Below, piece after piece: positions 1-8,624 of a DNA stretch of 64,000 nt (position 1 is its first letter; every line of letters starts with the position of its first letter). The position numbers and the translations under genes are program-made. This DNA is from Pseudomonadales bacterium (GTDB lineage Bacteria > Pseudomonadota > Gammaproteobacteria > Pseudomonadales > UBA5518), in NCBI GenBank assembly GCA_022072145.1, contig JAJVIG010000029.1:1-64000 (forward strand), in the 5' to 3' direction. Under the pieces are notes generated by a model. It searched no databases. It was not told the DNA's origin and saw only the letters and a program-made list of their open reading frames with translations.

Positions 1-2
1 AG

Positions 3-491
3 CACCGCGACGCGTTGCCCGCGCCGGGCGAGCCGGCGCCGCTCGCCTCGTCCAGCCAGGCGCGGCCCGCCAGCGAGGTGGCGACACTGCTCGCGCGGCT
101 CGACGCGCGCCGCCGCGCCTACGCCGAGATGCCGCGCGTCGAACGCCTGACCTCGGCCGCCACCCGCGCGGCAGACGACGCGGCGTACCTGCATGCGTGG
201 AAACAGCGCGTCGAGGCGATCGGCAACGAGCACTACCCGGTGGAGGCGAAACGCCGCCGGCTGTACGGCGAGCTGCGCCTGCTGGTCACGCTGCGACCGG
301 ACGGCGGCGTGGCCGAAACACGCGTGCTGCAGAGCTCGGGGCACGCGCTGCTCGACAACGCAGCGGTGCAGATCGTGCGCCTGGCGGCACCGTTCGAGGC
401 GTTTCCGCCCGCGATCGCCGCGCGCGCCGACCGGCTGGAGATCATCCGCACCTGGCAGTTTCGCGCCAACCGCCTGACCGCGAGCGACTGA
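3..491 (+). CDS. TonB C-terminal domain protein (5' end outside window)
   Basis: The frame is open to the left window edge, so the N-terminus is missing. The visible part starts with a Pro/Ala-rich and Arg/Ala-rich stretch and ends in a TonB-type C-terminal domain: a YGELRLLVTLRPDGGV strand, an AxxxVLQSSGHALLDNAAVQIVRLAAPF segment of the family pattern, and a final strand ending in TWQF. TonB proteins span the periplasm and pass proton-motive energy to outer-membrane receptors. A TonB-like gene next to yqgE is also known from Pseudomonas, which supports the call. No membrane anchor can be seen because that part lies outside the window. A TTG at 15 is only a chance internal codon. Confidence 0.75.
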   Translation, partial: HRDALPAPGEPAPLASSSQARPASEVATLLARLDARRRAYAEMPRVERLTSAATRAADDAAYLHAWKQRVEAIGNEHYPVEAKRRRLYGELRLLVTLRPDGGVAETRVLQSSGHALLDNAAVQIVRLAAPFEAFPPAIAARADRLEIIRTWQFRANRLTASD

Positions 492-544
492 GCACCTCCA
501 CGCCCGGCTTGCCTGCAGCGCCGCGACGGACCCACAATGGCCGC

Positions 545-1105
545 ATGAGCGACAGCCTGCGCAACCATTTCCTGATCGCCATGCCGGGGCTGCAGGATTC
601 GATCTTCGCCCACAGCATCACGTTCCTGTGCGAGCACGATCGCCACGGCGCGATGGGGATCGTGGTGAACCGTCCGCTCGGCATCAGCTTCGACGACATC
701 TTCGAGCACCTCGAGATCCGCGGTATGCGCAGCCGCCACCGGCAGCCGGTGCTGGCCGGCGGGCCGGTACAGACCGAGCGCGGCTTCGTGCTGCACCGGC
801 GCGACGACGCCCGCCGCTGGCAGGCGACGCTGGACGTCACCGGGGAGATAAGCGTCACGACCTCGCGCGACATCCTCGAATCGATCGCCCACGACGACGG
901 TCCGGCGGCGCCGCTGATCGCGCTCGGCTACGCAGGCTGGGCGCCGGGGCAACTCGAGCAGGAACTGGCAGCGAACGCCTGGCTCACGCTGCCGGCCGAG
1001 GCGGCGATCCTGTTCGAGGTGCCGCTCGAGCAGCGCGCTCAGGCGGCCGCCGCGCGGCTCGGGATCAATCTCGACCTGCTCAGCGGCACCTGCGGTACCG
1101 CCTGA
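545..1105 (+). CDS. yqgE: YqgE/AlgH family protein
   Basis: A 186-residue protein of the UPF0301 (YqgE/AlgH) family, a fold of unsettled biochemical function. It begins with the typical NHFLIAMPGLQDSIFAHSI segment, followed by the family GAMGIVVNRP motif, the LAGGPV segment and the late ALGYAGWAPGQLEQEL segment. ATG 545 puts the family start right at the N-terminus. The frame extends upstream but that part overlaps the TonB-like gene in another frame. It sits 9 bases before ruvX, the usual partner in proteobacteria, so the two are probably cotranscribed. Confidence 0.93.
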   Translation: MSDSLRNHFLIAMPGLQDSIFAHSITFLCEHDRHGAMGIVVNRPLGISFDDIFEHLEIRGMRSRHRQPVLAGGPVQTERGFVLHRRDDARRWQATLDVTGEISVTTSRDILESIAHDDGPAAPLIALGYAGWAPGQLEQELAANAWLTLPAEAAILFEVPLEQRAQAAAARLGINLDLLSGTCGTA

Positions 1106-1114
1106 GACGCCGCG

Positions 1115-1525
1115 ATGACCAACGTGCTGGCCTTCGATTACGGCCTGCGCCGCATCGGCGTGGCGGTCGGCAACCCGCTGGGCGCCAGTACGCGCGCGCT
1201 GGCACCGTTGCCCGCACGCGACGGGGTGCCGGACTGGGAAGCGGTGCGGCGCCTGCTCACGGAATGGGCGCCGGCGCTGGTTCTGGTCGGTCTGCCGCTG
1301 AACATGGACGGCACGCCGAGCGCGATGAGCGAACGTGCGGCGCGTTTCGCCCGCCGCCTGCATGGGCGCTTCGGCATCCGCTGCGAACTGGTGGACGAGC
1401 GTCTGAGCAGCTTCGAGGCGCGCGGGCGGCTGCGCGACGGCGAGCAGCGCGCCTCGCTCGACAGTGTGGCTGCGTGCGTGATTCTCGAGGGCTGGTTCGC
1501 CGGCGAACGCCGCGAACCGGGATGA
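1115..1525 (+). CDS. ruvX: Holliday junction resolvase-like YqgF/RuvX
   Basis: A 136-residue RNase H-fold protein. The first strand LAFDYGLRRIGVAVGN carries the conserved Asp of the RuvC-like nuclease fold, VLVGLPLNMDGTPS is the second family motif, and VDERLSSFEA holds the acidic Glu. The protein is linked to 16S rRNA 5'-end processing (pre-16S nuclease) and earlier to Holliday junction resolution. It follows yqgE closely. Its TGA ends at 1525 and the stop of the convergent pilU begins at 1526, so there is no intergenic base between the two. Confidence 0.93.
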   Translation: MTNVLAFDYGLRRIGVAVGNPLGASTRALAPLPARDGVPDWEAVRRLLTEWAPALVLVGLPLNMDGTPSAMSERAARFARRLHGRFGIRCELVDERLSSFEARGRLRDGEQRASLDSVAACVILEGWFAGERREPG

Positions 1526-2701
1526 TCAGGGCCGGCGCCCGAAGAACTGCCCCGAATTCTCCTGCGTGTCGTCGAGCGTGAGCCCGGCGGCGCGGCCCAG
1601 CCCGCCGGTCTGGGTGCCCATCTTGATCATCAGACGCAGGTTGTTCTGCGAATCGGCGTACTGCAGCGCGTTCTCGTACGAGATCACGCCCTCGCAGTAG
1701 AGCTGGTAGAGCGACTGGTCGAAGGTCTGCATGCCGAGCTCGGTCGAGCGCTCCATCAGTTCCTTCAGCGCGTGCACCTCGCCCTTGCGGATCAGGTCCG
1801 ACACCAGCGGCGTGTTGATCAGGATCTCGATCGCGGCGCGGCGCGCCTGACCGTCGACGGTGGGGATCAGTTGCTGGGCGATCATCGCCTTGAGGTTCAG
1901 CGACAGGTCCATCCACAGCTGATCGCGCGCATCGGCCGGGAAGAAGTTCTGGATGCGGTCGAGCGCCTGGTTGGCGTTGTTCGCGTGCAGCGTGGCGAGG
2001 CACAGATGGCCCGTTTCGGCGAAGGTCACCGCGTGCTGCATCGTCTCGCGGGTGCGGATCTCGCCGATCAGGATCACGTCGGGTGCCTGCCTCAGGGTGT
2101 TCTTCAGCGCGACCTCGTAGCTCTCGGTGTCGATGCCGACCTCGCGCTGGGTCACGATGCTCTTGATGTGCTGGTGCACATACTCGATCGGGTCCTCGAT
2201 CGTGATGATGTGACCGGACGCGTTGCGGTTGCGGTAGCCGATCATCGCCGCCAGCGAGGTCGACTTGCCGGTGCCGGTCGCGCCGACGAAGATGATCAGC
2301 CCGCGCTTGGTCATCGCCAGCTCGTTGATGATCGGCGGCAGCAGCAGCTCCTCTACGGTCGGGATCTTCGACTCGATGCGCCGCAGCACCATGCCGACCA
2401 GGTTGCGCTGGTAGAACGAGCTGACGCGAAAGCGTCCCACGCCGCGCGAACTGATCGCGAAATTGCACTCGTGGGTGCGCACGAACTCCTTGCGCTGGGC
2501 ATCGCTCATGACGCTGAGCACCAGCTCGCGCGCGCGCTCCGGTGTGAGCGGCGTCTCGTCGATGGGGTGCAGCCGGCCGTTGACCTTGATGCACGGCGCG
2601 ACCCCGGCCGTGATGAACAGGTCGGAAGCCTTCTTCTCGGCCATGCGCGCGAGCATGTCCGTGACTTCCAGCTCCTTTCTCGGCGAATCCGGGGTTTCCA
2701 T
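1526..2701 (-). CDS. pilU: Type IV pilus retraction ATPase PilU
   Basis: A 391-residue PilT-family secretion ATPase. It has the N-terminal PAS-like domain (MLARMAEKKASDLFITAG), Walker A GATGTGKS at about residues 140-147, the Walker B/Asp region VILIGEIRTRE near 210-220 and the His box ETGHLCLATLHANNA near 229-243. PilU is the accessory retraction motor that acts with PilT in twitching motility. The ATG at 2701 is chosen because the protein then begins just before the conserved N-terminal helix; the frame runs upstream into pilT. It lies 47 bases after pilT on the same strand. Confidence 0.93.
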   Translation of the reverse strand: METPDSPRKELEVTDMLARMAEKKASDLFITAGVAPCIKVNGRLHPIDETPLTPERARELVLSVMSDAQRKEFVRTHECNFAISSRGVGRFRVSSFYQRNLVGMVLRRIESKIPTVEELLLPPIINELAMTKRGLIIFVGATGTGKSTSLAAMIGYRNRNASGHIITIEDPIEYVHQHIKSIVTQREVGIDTESYEVALKNTLRQAPDVILIGEIRTRETMQHAVTFAETGHLCLATLHANNANQALDRIQNFFPADARDQLWMDLSLNLKAMIAQQLIPTVDGQARRAAIEILINTPLVSDLIRKGEVHALKELMERSTELGMQTFDQSLYQLYCEGVISYENALQYADSQNNLRLMIKMGTQTGGLGRAAGLTLDDTQENSGQFFGRRP

Positions 2702-2748
2702 CGTGCGTTTTCCTGCGTGGTGGCCGGGTCGGCGCGGCTGCCGGGGGC

Positions 2749-3783
2749 TCAGAAGTTGTCGGGAATCTTCGCCTTCTCGCGCGCCGCCTCGCGCGTGATC
2801 AGCCGTTTCGCGAGCAGGTCGGTCAGGCACTGGTCCATGGTCTGCATGCCGACGCCGGAGCCGGTCTGGATCGCGGAATACATCTGCGCGACCTTGTCCT
2901 CGCGGATCAGGTTGCGGATCGCCGGCGTGCCGCGCATGATCTCGTGCGCGGCGATTCGCCCGCCGCCGACGCGCTTGAGCAGCGTCTGCGAGACCACCGC
3001 CATCAGCGACTCGGACAGCATCGAGCGCACCATCGATTTCTCCTGCGCCGGGAACACGTCGACGATGCGGTCGATCGTTTTCGCCGCCGAGGTGGTGTGC
3101 AGGGTGCCGAACACCAGGTGGCCGGTCTCGGCGGCCGTCAGCGCGAGGCGGATCGTCTCCAGGTCACGCATCTCGCCGACCAGGATGATGTCCGGGTCCT
3201 CGCGCAGCGCCGAACGCAGCGCCTCGGCGAAACCGTGCGTGTCGCGGTGCACCTCGCGCTGGTTCACCAGGCACTTCTTGGATTCGTGGACGAACTCGAT
3301 CGGATCCTCGATGGTCAGGATGTGGTGGTACTTGTTGTCGTTGATGTAGTCGACCATCGCGGCCAGCGTGGTGCTCTTGCCGGAACCGGTCGGCCCGGTC
3401 ACTACCACCAGGCCGCGTGGTTCCATGCTCACCTCGCGGAACACCTGGCCCATGCCGAGGTCTTCCATCGTCAGCACCTTCGACGGGATGGTGCGGAACA
3501 CCGCCCCGGCGCCACGGTTCTGGTTGAACGCATTGACGCGAAAGCGCGCCACCCCGGGAACCTCGAACGAGAAATCCGTTTCCAGGAACTCCTCGTAGTC
3601 CCGCCGCTGCTTGTCGTTCATGATCTCGTAGATCAGGTCGTGGACCTGGCGGTGGTCCATCGGCGGCAGGTTGATGCGCCGCACGTCGCCGTCGACGCGG
3701 ATCATCGGCGGCAGGCCGGCCGACAGGTGCAGGTCGGAGGCGCGCTGCTTGGCGGCGAAGGCGAGCAGTTCGGTGATGTCCAT
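2749..3783 (-). CDS. pilT: Type IV pilus retraction ATPase PilT
   Basis: A 344-residue hexameric ATPase, the normal PilT length. The N-terminus MDITELLAFAAKQRASDLHL is typical. Walker A GPTGSGKS is near residues 130-137, the Walker B region IILVGEMRDLET near 199-210, the His box AETGHLVFGTLHT near 218-230, and the C-terminal AIRNLIRE motif needed for retraction is intact. PilT depolymerises type IV pili from the cytoplasmic side. It starts a pilT-pilU pair and is divergent from yggS, as in pseudomonads. A possible promoter lies 62-90 bases upstream of the ATG. Confidence 0.96.
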   Translation of the reverse strand: MDITELLAFAAKQRASDLHLSAGLPPMIRVDGDVRRINLPPMDHRQVHDLIYEIMNDKQRRDYEEFLETDFSFEVPGVARFRVNAFNQNRGAGAVFRTIPSKVLTMEDLGMGQVFREVSMEPRGLVVVTGPTGSGKSTTLAAMVDYINDNKYHHILTIEDPIEFVHESKKCLVNQREVHRDTHGFAEALRSALREDPDIILVGEMRDLETIRLALTAAETGHLVFGTLHTTSAAKTIDRIVDVFPAQEKSMVRSMLSESLMAVVSQTLLKRVGGGRIAAHEIMRGTPAIRNLIREDKVAQMYSAIQTGSGVGMQTMDQCLTDLLAKRLITREAAREKAKIPDNF

Positions 3784-3844
3784 GGAGATCCCCGGCGGTG
3801 AGTGATCGGGCACGGCCGCGACCGGCCGCGCGACGCCCTCCGGT

Positions 3845-3872
3845 ATAATAGACCACGGTGGATGGGCGTAAA
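3845..3872 (-). promoter_or_regulatory. Putative sigma-70 promoter of pilT-pilU
   Basis: On the minus strand TTTACG (3872-3867) and TATTAT (3850-3845) are separated by 16 bases, close to the sigma-70 consensus and about 60 bases before the pilT ATG. The same AT-rich patch reads TATAAT (3844-3849) on the plus strand, so it could also serve yggS, but no matching -35 is visible in that direction. Confidence 0.45.
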
Positions 3873-3927
3873 GGAATCGGCGGAGGGCCCGGATCGTGTC
3901 CCGGGCACACGAGTGGAGGTTTCACCG

Positions 3928-4614
3928 ATGGACACGATCGCCGATCGTGTGACGGCACTGCGCGAGCGCATCGCGACACTCGAGAACCGCTACGGGCGCC
4001 CGGGTGGCGCGGTCACGCTGGTAGCCGTCGCCAAGACGCACGGCGCGGCGCGCGTGCGCGAGGCGCACGCGGCCGGACTGAGCCAGTTCGGTGAAAGTTA
4101 CGTGCAGGAGGCGGTGCCGAAGATCGAGTCGCTGGCGGATCTTCCGTTAACATGGCACTTCGTCGGTCGCATCCAGAGCAACAAGACGGCCTCGATAGCG
4201 CAGCACTTCGCGTGGGTGCACGGGATCGACCGACTGCGCATCGCCGAGCGCCTGGACGCACAGCGCCCCGCCGGCCTGCCGCCACTCGACTGCTGCATCG
4301 AGGTCAACCTGTCGGGGGAGGCCAGCAAGGGCGGGGTGGCGCCGCGGGAACTGCCGGAACTCGCCGGCGCGATCGCGGCGCTGCCGCGGCTGCGCCTGCG
4401 CGGACTGATGACGCTGCCGGAGCCCGCCGCCGGGTTCGAGCGCCAGCGCCAGCCGTTCGCGCGGCTCGCGCGCTGCCTGGCGGAATTGCAGCCGCTGGTG
4501 CCGGGACTCGATACGCTGTCGATGGGCATGAGCGACGACATGGATGCGGCAATTGCCGAGGGCGCGACGATCGTGCGCATCGGCACCGCGCTGTTCGGAC
4601 CACGCGAGAGCTGA
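3928..4614 (+). CDS. yggS: YggS family PLP homeostasis protein
   Basis: A 228-residue fold-type III PLP-binding protein. The lysine motif VAVAKTHG (PLP Schiff base), GESYVQEAVPKIE, WHFVGRIQSNK and the C-terminal SMGMSDDMDAAIAEGATIVRIGTALFG phosphate-binding motif are all present. The protein buffers pyridoxal phosphate and influences amino-acid and keto-acid pools. ATG 3928 has a GGAGGT ribosome site 7-8 bases upstream; the frame runs further but that part overlaps the promoter region. The order yggS-proC-yggT-yggU is a classical proteobacterial operon. Confidence 0.95.
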   Translation: MDTIADRVTALRERIATLENRYGRPGGAVTLVAVAKTHGAARVREAHAAGLSQFGESYVQEAVPKIESLADLPLTWHFVGRIQSNKTASIAQHFAWVHGIDRLRIAERLDAQRPAGLPPLDCCIEVNLSGEASKGGVAPRELPELAGAIAALPRLRLRGLMTLPEPAAGFERQRQPFARLARCLAELQPLVPGLDTLSMGMSDDMDAAIAEGATIVRIGTALFGPRES

Positions 4615-4647
4615 GGGGGCGCCAGGCCCACCACACGGGGAACAGGG

Positions 4648-5472
4648 ATGACACAGAACACCATCGCCTTCATCGGGGGCGGCAATATGGCCGGCAGCAT
4701 GATCGGCGGACTGATCGCGCGCGGGCAGGATCCGGCCGCGATCCGCGTCGCCGACCCGGACGAACAGTGCCGCGACCGGCTGGCCGCGCTCGGCGTCGCG
4801 ACGCACGCCGCGAATGCCGACGCGGCGCAGGGGGCCGCGATCGTCGTGCTGGCGGTCAAGCCGCAGCAGTTGCGCGCCGCGTGCCGCGACATCGCCGACG
4901 CGGTGGCGGATCGCGACGCGCTGGTGATCTCGATCGCCGCCGGGATCGGCACGGCCTCGCTCGGCGCGTGGCTGGGCCAGCAAACCGCGATCGTGCGCTG
5001 CATGCCGAACACGCCGGCGCTGCTGCAGGCGAGCGCGACCGTTCTCTGCGCGACCGCCGCCGTCAGCGACGCGCAGCGCGCCGAGGCCGAACGCATCCTC
5101 GGCAGCATCGGTTCCGTGGTGTGGGTCGACGACGAGGACGCGCTGCACGCGGTCACGGCGCTGTCCGGCAGCGGGCCCGCCTATTTCTTCCTGGTCATGG
5201 AGGCAATGCAGACCGCCGGCGAGAATCTCGGCCTGGATCCGGCGCTGGCGCGCGCGCTGACCGCGCAGACCGCGCTCGGCGCCGCGCGCATGGCGCTCGA
5301 GAGCGGGGTCGACGTGACCGAGCTGCGCCGGCGCGTCACGTCTCCGGGCGGCACCACCGAACGGGCGCTGCGCGTGCTCGAGGAGCGCGGGCTGCGGCGC
5401 ATCTTCGAGAGCGCGCTCGAAGCCGCGAGCAACCGCTCGCGCGAACTCGCCGACGAACTCGGACAGCCCTGA
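4648..5472 (+). CDS. proC: Pyrroline-5-carboxylate reductase
   Basis: A 274-residue ProC of normal length. The N-terminal Rossmann motif IAFIGGGNMAGSMIGGL binds NAD(P)H. VLAVKPQQ, MPNTPAL, ALSGSGPAYFF and the C-terminal RRRVTSPGGTTERAL substrate-binding signature are present. It reduces pyrroline-5-carboxylate to proline, the last step of proline synthesis, in the cytoplasm. It lies 33 bases after yggS and 18 bases before yggT, consistent with one operon. Confidence 0.97.
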   Translation: MTQNTIAFIGGGNMAGSMIGGLIARGQDPAAIRVADPDEQCRDRLAALGVATHAANADAAQGAAIVVLAVKPQQLRAACRDIADAVADRDALVISIAAGIGTASLGAWLGQQTAIVRCMPNTPALLQASATVLCATAAVSDAQRAEAERILGSIGSVVWVDDEDALHAVTALSGSGPAYFFLVMEAMQTAGENLGLDPALARALTAQTALGAARMALESGVDVTELRRRVTSPGGTTERALRVLEERGLRRIFESALEAASNRSRELADELGQP

Positions 5473-5490
5473 CGCGGGGACACGCACACC

Positions 5491-6078
5491 ATGGGAACTT
5501 TCGCCGAGGTGCTTCGTTACCTGCTGCAGAGCCTGCTCGGGGTGTTGCTGTTCGCGGTACTGCTGCGCCTGCTGCTTCAGCTGGTGCGCGCGGACTTCTA
5601 CAACCCGGTCTCGCAGCTGGTGGTCAAGGTCACCAACCCGCTGCTGCGTCCGCTGCGACGCCTGATCCCGCCCCTGGGGCGGCTCGACTCCTCGAGCGTG
5701 GTGCTTGCGCTGGCGATCCAGTGCGTGACGGCGCTGCTGGTGTTCGCGCTGGCCGGCTACCCGGCGCCCAATCCGCTGCTGCTGCTCGCCTGGGGCGCGA
5801 TCGGCGTCTGTGCGCTGGTCGTGAACATGTACTTCTTCGCGATCCTCGCGATGATCGTGCTGAGCTGGGTCGCACCGCACAGCCGCCATCCGGCGATCGC
5901 ACTGCTGCACCAGCTCACCGAGCCGGTGATGGCGCCGGTGCGCCGGCTGCTGCCGCCGCTGGGCGGACTCGACCTGTCGCCGATCCTGGTCTTCCTCGCG
6001 ATCAACGTGCTCGAGATCCTGCTGCGCGGCCTCGCCAACGGCATCGGCCTGCCCGCCGGAGCGGTGATCGGCTTCTGA
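5491..6078 (+). CDS. yggT: YggT family integral membrane protein
   Basis: A 195-residue membrane protein with two YggT repeats. Each repeat has a hydrophobic helix, an FYNPVSQLVVKVTNPLL or HQLTEPVMAPVRRLLPP box (Pro-rich after the helix) and a second helix ending in PPLGGLDLSPI or PPLGRLDSSS. Four or more transmembrane segments are visible. The family is linked to osmotic shock tolerance and membrane organisation; the molecular role is not settled. Its TGA overlaps the ATG of the next gene by one base (TGATG), so translation is probably coupled. Confidence 0.9.
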   Translation: MGTFAEVLRYLLQSLLGVLLFAVLLRLLLQLVRADFYNPVSQLVVKVTNPLLRPLRRLIPPLGRLDSSSVVLALAIQCVTALLVFALAGYPAPNPLLLLAWGAIGVCALVVNMYFFAILAMIVLSWVAPHSRHPAIALLHQLTEPVMAPVRRLLPPLGGLDLSPILVFLAINVLEILLRGLANGIGLPAGAVIGF

Positions 6079-6383
6079 TGGCGGTCGGCGGCTGCTGGCA
6101 CCGCGAAGGCGAGGTGCTGGTGCTGCGCTGCCAGGTGCAGCCGCGCGCCAGCGAGGACCGCATCGTCGGCGAGCACGACGGGCGCCTGCGGATCCGCATC
6201 CGCGCGCTGCCCAGCGACGGCGAGGCCAACGCGCGACTGCGGCGTTTCCTGGCCGAACGCTTCGGGGTGGCACCGAGTGCGGTCGAAATCGACCGTGGCC
6301 ATGGCAGCCGGCTGAAGACCGTGCGCATCCGGGCGCCGGCGCAACTGCCGCCCGAAGCCGGGATCGACGATGCCCGCGCTTGA
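6078..6383 (+). CDS. yggU: DUF167 family protein YggU
   Basis: A 101-residue protein of the UPF0235/DUF167 family. The conserved VQPRASEDRIVGEHDGRLRIRI, SDGEANARLRRFLAERFGV and GHGSRLKTVRI segments are all there. It is a small alpha/beta protein without known function. Its ATG lies inside the stop of yggT (TGATG), making it the last gene of the yggS-proC-yggT-yggU run. The next gene, metX, starts 48 bases later. Confidence 0.9.
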   Translation: MAVGGCWHREGEVLVLRCQVQPRASEDRIVGEHDGRLRIRIRALPSDGEANARLRRFLAERFGVAPSAVEIDRGHGSRLKTVRIRAPAQLPPEAGIDDARA

Positions 6384-6431
6384 ACAGCCTCGCCGGCAGT
6401 TGCTAGGCTGGCGCCCCCCCGAGGAGAGCGC

Positions 6432-7616
6432 ATGAGCAAGCAAACGCCCGCGGCCACCGGCAGCGTCGGCATCGTCGCCCCGCGCATCCAGCGCTTCGAC
6501 GAAGCGCTGGAACTCGCCTGCGGTCGCGTGCTGCCGTCATGGGAGCTGGTCTACGAAACCTACGGCACGCTGAACGAGGACCGCTCGAACGCGGTGCTGA
6601 TCTGCCACGCGCTGAGCGGCAATCACCACGCCGCCGGCTTCCATTCCTCCACCGACCGCAAGCCCGGCTGGTGGGACAACTGCATCGGCCCGGGCAAGCC
6701 GATCGACACGCGCCGCTTTTTCGTCGTCGCGCTGAACAACCTGGGTGGCTGTGCGGGCAGCACCGGGCCGCGCAGCGTCGATCCCGCGACCGGACGGATC
6801 CGGGGGCCGGAGTTCCCGCTGGTGCGCGTGCGCGACTGGGTCGCCACGCAGCGGCGCCTCGCCGACGTGCTCGGCATCGGGTGCTGGGCGGCGGTGATCG
6901 GCGGCAGCCTCGGCGGCATGCAGGCGATGCGCTGGGCGATCGACCACCCGGAGCGCGTGCGCCACTGCGTGGTGATCGCCGCAGCGCTGAAACTCTCGGC
7001 GCAGAACCTCGCGTTCAACGAGATCGCGCGCAAGGCGATCATGGCCGATCCGCAGTTTCACGACGGCTGGTTCCTGGAGCACGGCACGCTGCCGCGCCAG
7101 GGGCTGGCGATCGCGCGCATGATCGGGCACGTCACGTACCTGTCCGACGAACTGATGGGCGACAAGTTCGGCCGCGAGCTGCGCAGCGGCTCCTTCGCTG
7201 CCGGTGGCGAGGCGCAGGCCGAGTTCCAGGTGCAGAGCTACCTGCGCTACCAGGGCGACCAGTTCGCCGACAACTTCGACGCCAACACCTACCTGCTGAT
7301 GACGCGCGCGCTCGATTATTTCGACCTCGCGCGCGATCACGGCGACGATCCCGTAGCGGCGTTCCGGCAGGCGCGCTGCCGCTTCCTCGTGATGGCGTTC
7401 TCGAGCGACTGGCGCTTCGCGCCGCAGCGGTCGCGCGAGATCGTCGACGCGCTGGTCGGCGCACGCCGCGAGGTCAGCTACGTCGAGATCGAGGCCAACG
7501 AGGGACACGACGCGTTCCTGCTGCCGATCACGCGCTACCACGACGCGTTGCGGCGTTACCTGGAGCGGGTCGTGCCGGCCGCGAACCCCGTGCGAGGGGA
7601 CGTCCATGCGAGTTGA
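6432..7616 (+). CDS. metX: Homoserine O-acyltransferase MetX
   Basis: A 394-residue alpha/beta-hydrolase-fold acyltransferase. The nucleophile elbow GGSLGGMQ (Ser), the oxyanion region [12 protein letters not shown], the GCAGSTGP loop and the catalytic His in EGHDAFL are present. It activates L-homoserine for methionine synthesis by acetylation or succinylation. In pseudomonads MetX-type enzymes have been reported to prefer succinyl-CoA, and which donor this one uses cannot be read with certainty. A GAGGAGAG site precedes the ATG. Its end overlaps metW by 11 bases, the usual metX-metW pair. Confidence 0.95.
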   Translation: MSKQTPAATGSVGIVAPRIQRFDEALELACGRVLPSWELVYETYGTLNEDRSNAVLICHALSGNHHAAGFHSSTDRKPGWWDNCIGPGKPIDTRRFFVVALNNLGGCAGSTGPRSVDPATGRIRGPEFPLVRVRDWVATQRRLADVLGIGCWAAVIGGSLGGMQAMRWAIDHPERVRHCVVIAAALKLSAQNLAFNEIARKAIMADPQFHDGWFLEHGTLPRQGLAIARMIGHVTYLSDELMGDKFGRELRSGSFAAGGEAQAEFQVQSYLRYQGDQFADNFDANTYLLMTRALDYFDLARDHGDDPVAAFRQARCRFLVMAFSSDWRFAPQRSREIVDALVGARREVSYVEIEANEGHDAFLLPITRYHDALRRYLERVVPAANPVRGDVHAS

Positions 7617-8196
7617 CCTGCCGATCATCCGCGACTGGATCCGGCCCGGCGCGCACGTGCTCGACCTCGGCTGCGGCGACGGCAGCCTGCTCGCCGAGCT
7701 GGCGGCCGCGCGCGCGGTCAGCGGCTACGGGTTGGAGATCGACCCGATCCGCATCTCGCTGTGCCTGGAGCGCGGCGTGAACGTGATCGAGCAGGACCTG
7801 GACCGCGGGCTCGGCAACTTCGGCGACGCGAGTTTCGATACCGTGATAATGACGCAGACGCTGCAGGCAGTGCGTTTCCCGCACCTGGTGCTCGACGAGA
7901 TGCTGCGCATCGGGCGCGAGTGCATCATCACGTTCCCCAACTTCGGCAACTGGCGCTGCCGGCTGCATCTGGCCGGGCTCGGCCGCATGCCGGTGTCGCG
8001 CTTCATGCCGTACACCTGGTACGACACGCCGAACATCCATTTCTGCACGGTGTTCGACTTCGAGGCGCTGTGCCGCGCCAAGAACATCCACATCATCAAC
8101 CGCGTGGTGGTCGACACGCAGAGTCGGGTGACGCTCGCGACGCGCGCGCTGCCCAACCTGTTCGGCGCCACCGCGATCTTCCGGGTGACCCGCTGA
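7606..8196 (+). CDS. metW: Methionine biosynthesis protein MetW
   Basis: A 196-residue class I SAM-dependent methyltransferase-like protein. Motif I is [15 protein letters not shown], followed by YGLEIDP, the [10 protein letters not shown] loop, QTLQAVRFP and the family [14 protein letters not shown] box. MetW is needed with MetX for methionine synthesis in several bacteria and appears to support the acyltransferase. The start overlaps metX by 11 bases and the stop overlaps the next ATG by one base (TGATG), so the three genes are translationally linked. Confidence 0.94.
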   Translation: MRVDLPIIRDWIRPGAHVLDLGCGDGSLLAELAAARAVSGYGLEIDPIRISLCLERGVNVIEQDLDRGLGNFGDASFDTVIMTQTLQAVRFPHLVLDEMLRIGRECIITFPNFGNWRCRLHLAGLGRMPVSRFMPYTWYDTPNIHFCTVFDFEALCRAKNIHIINRVVVDTQSRVTLATRALPNLFGATAIFRVTR

Positions 8197-8624
8197 TGAA
8201 AACTTCCCGTCGTTCGTTGTTCGCCGCCCTGGTGGCGCTGCTCGTGCTGGCGGTGCCGCTCGGCGCCGAAACCCGCCGCTTCGGCGACATCGAGGTGCAC
8301 TACAGCGTGTTCGCCAGCAGTTTCCTGCAGCCCGAGGTCGCGGCGGCCTACGGCATCGTGCGCGCGCGCGACCGCGCGCTGCTCAACGTCGCGGTGCGCG
8401 GCCCGGGCGGAGCGCTGGCGGCGAAGATCGACGGCACGCGCAGCGACCTGATCCGCAAGGACGCGCTGACGTTCCGCGAGGTGCGCGAGGACGGCGCGAT
8501 CTACTACCTCGCCGAGTTCGGTTTCGTCAGCGCCGAGACGCTGTACTTCGATCTCGCCATCACGCCCGAGGGCGGGAGCTCGGCGCTGCGCTTCGAGTTC
8601 AGCCAGGCCCTGCATGCCGACTGA
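8196..8624 (+). CDS. DUF4426 family exported protein
   Basis: A 142-residue protein with an N-terminal signal peptide (KTSRR, then a hydrophobic stretch ALVALLVLAV, likely cut after LGAE or nearby). The mature part FGDIEVHYSVFASSFLQPEVAAAYGIVRARDRALLNVAV matches DUF4426, a periplasmic beta-rich domain of unknown function found between metW and rdgB in pseudomonads. Its ATG overlaps the metW stop and its end overlaps rdgB by 11 bases. The function is unknown. Confidence 0.85.
   Translation: MKTSRRSLFAALVALLVLAVPLGAETRRFGDIEVHYSVFASSFLQPEVAAAYGIVRARDRALLNVAVRGPGGALAAKIDGTRSDLIRKDALTFREVREDGAIYYLAEFGFVSAETLYFDLAITPEGGSSALRFEFSQALHAD

Noticed and set aside
1772-3349. Very long open frames opposite pilT and pilU
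   Set aside because: The GC-rich third positions of genuine genes leave few stops in other frames. The translated products have no family motifs and overlap well-supported ATPases.
4152-6383. 743-codon plus-strand frame through yggS, proC and yggT
   Set aside because: Only the last 101 codons are coding (yggU). The rest overlaps proven genes in another frame.
6384-6431. SAM riboswitch before metX
   Set aside because: The gap is only 48 bases, too short for the known classes, and no conserved core was found.
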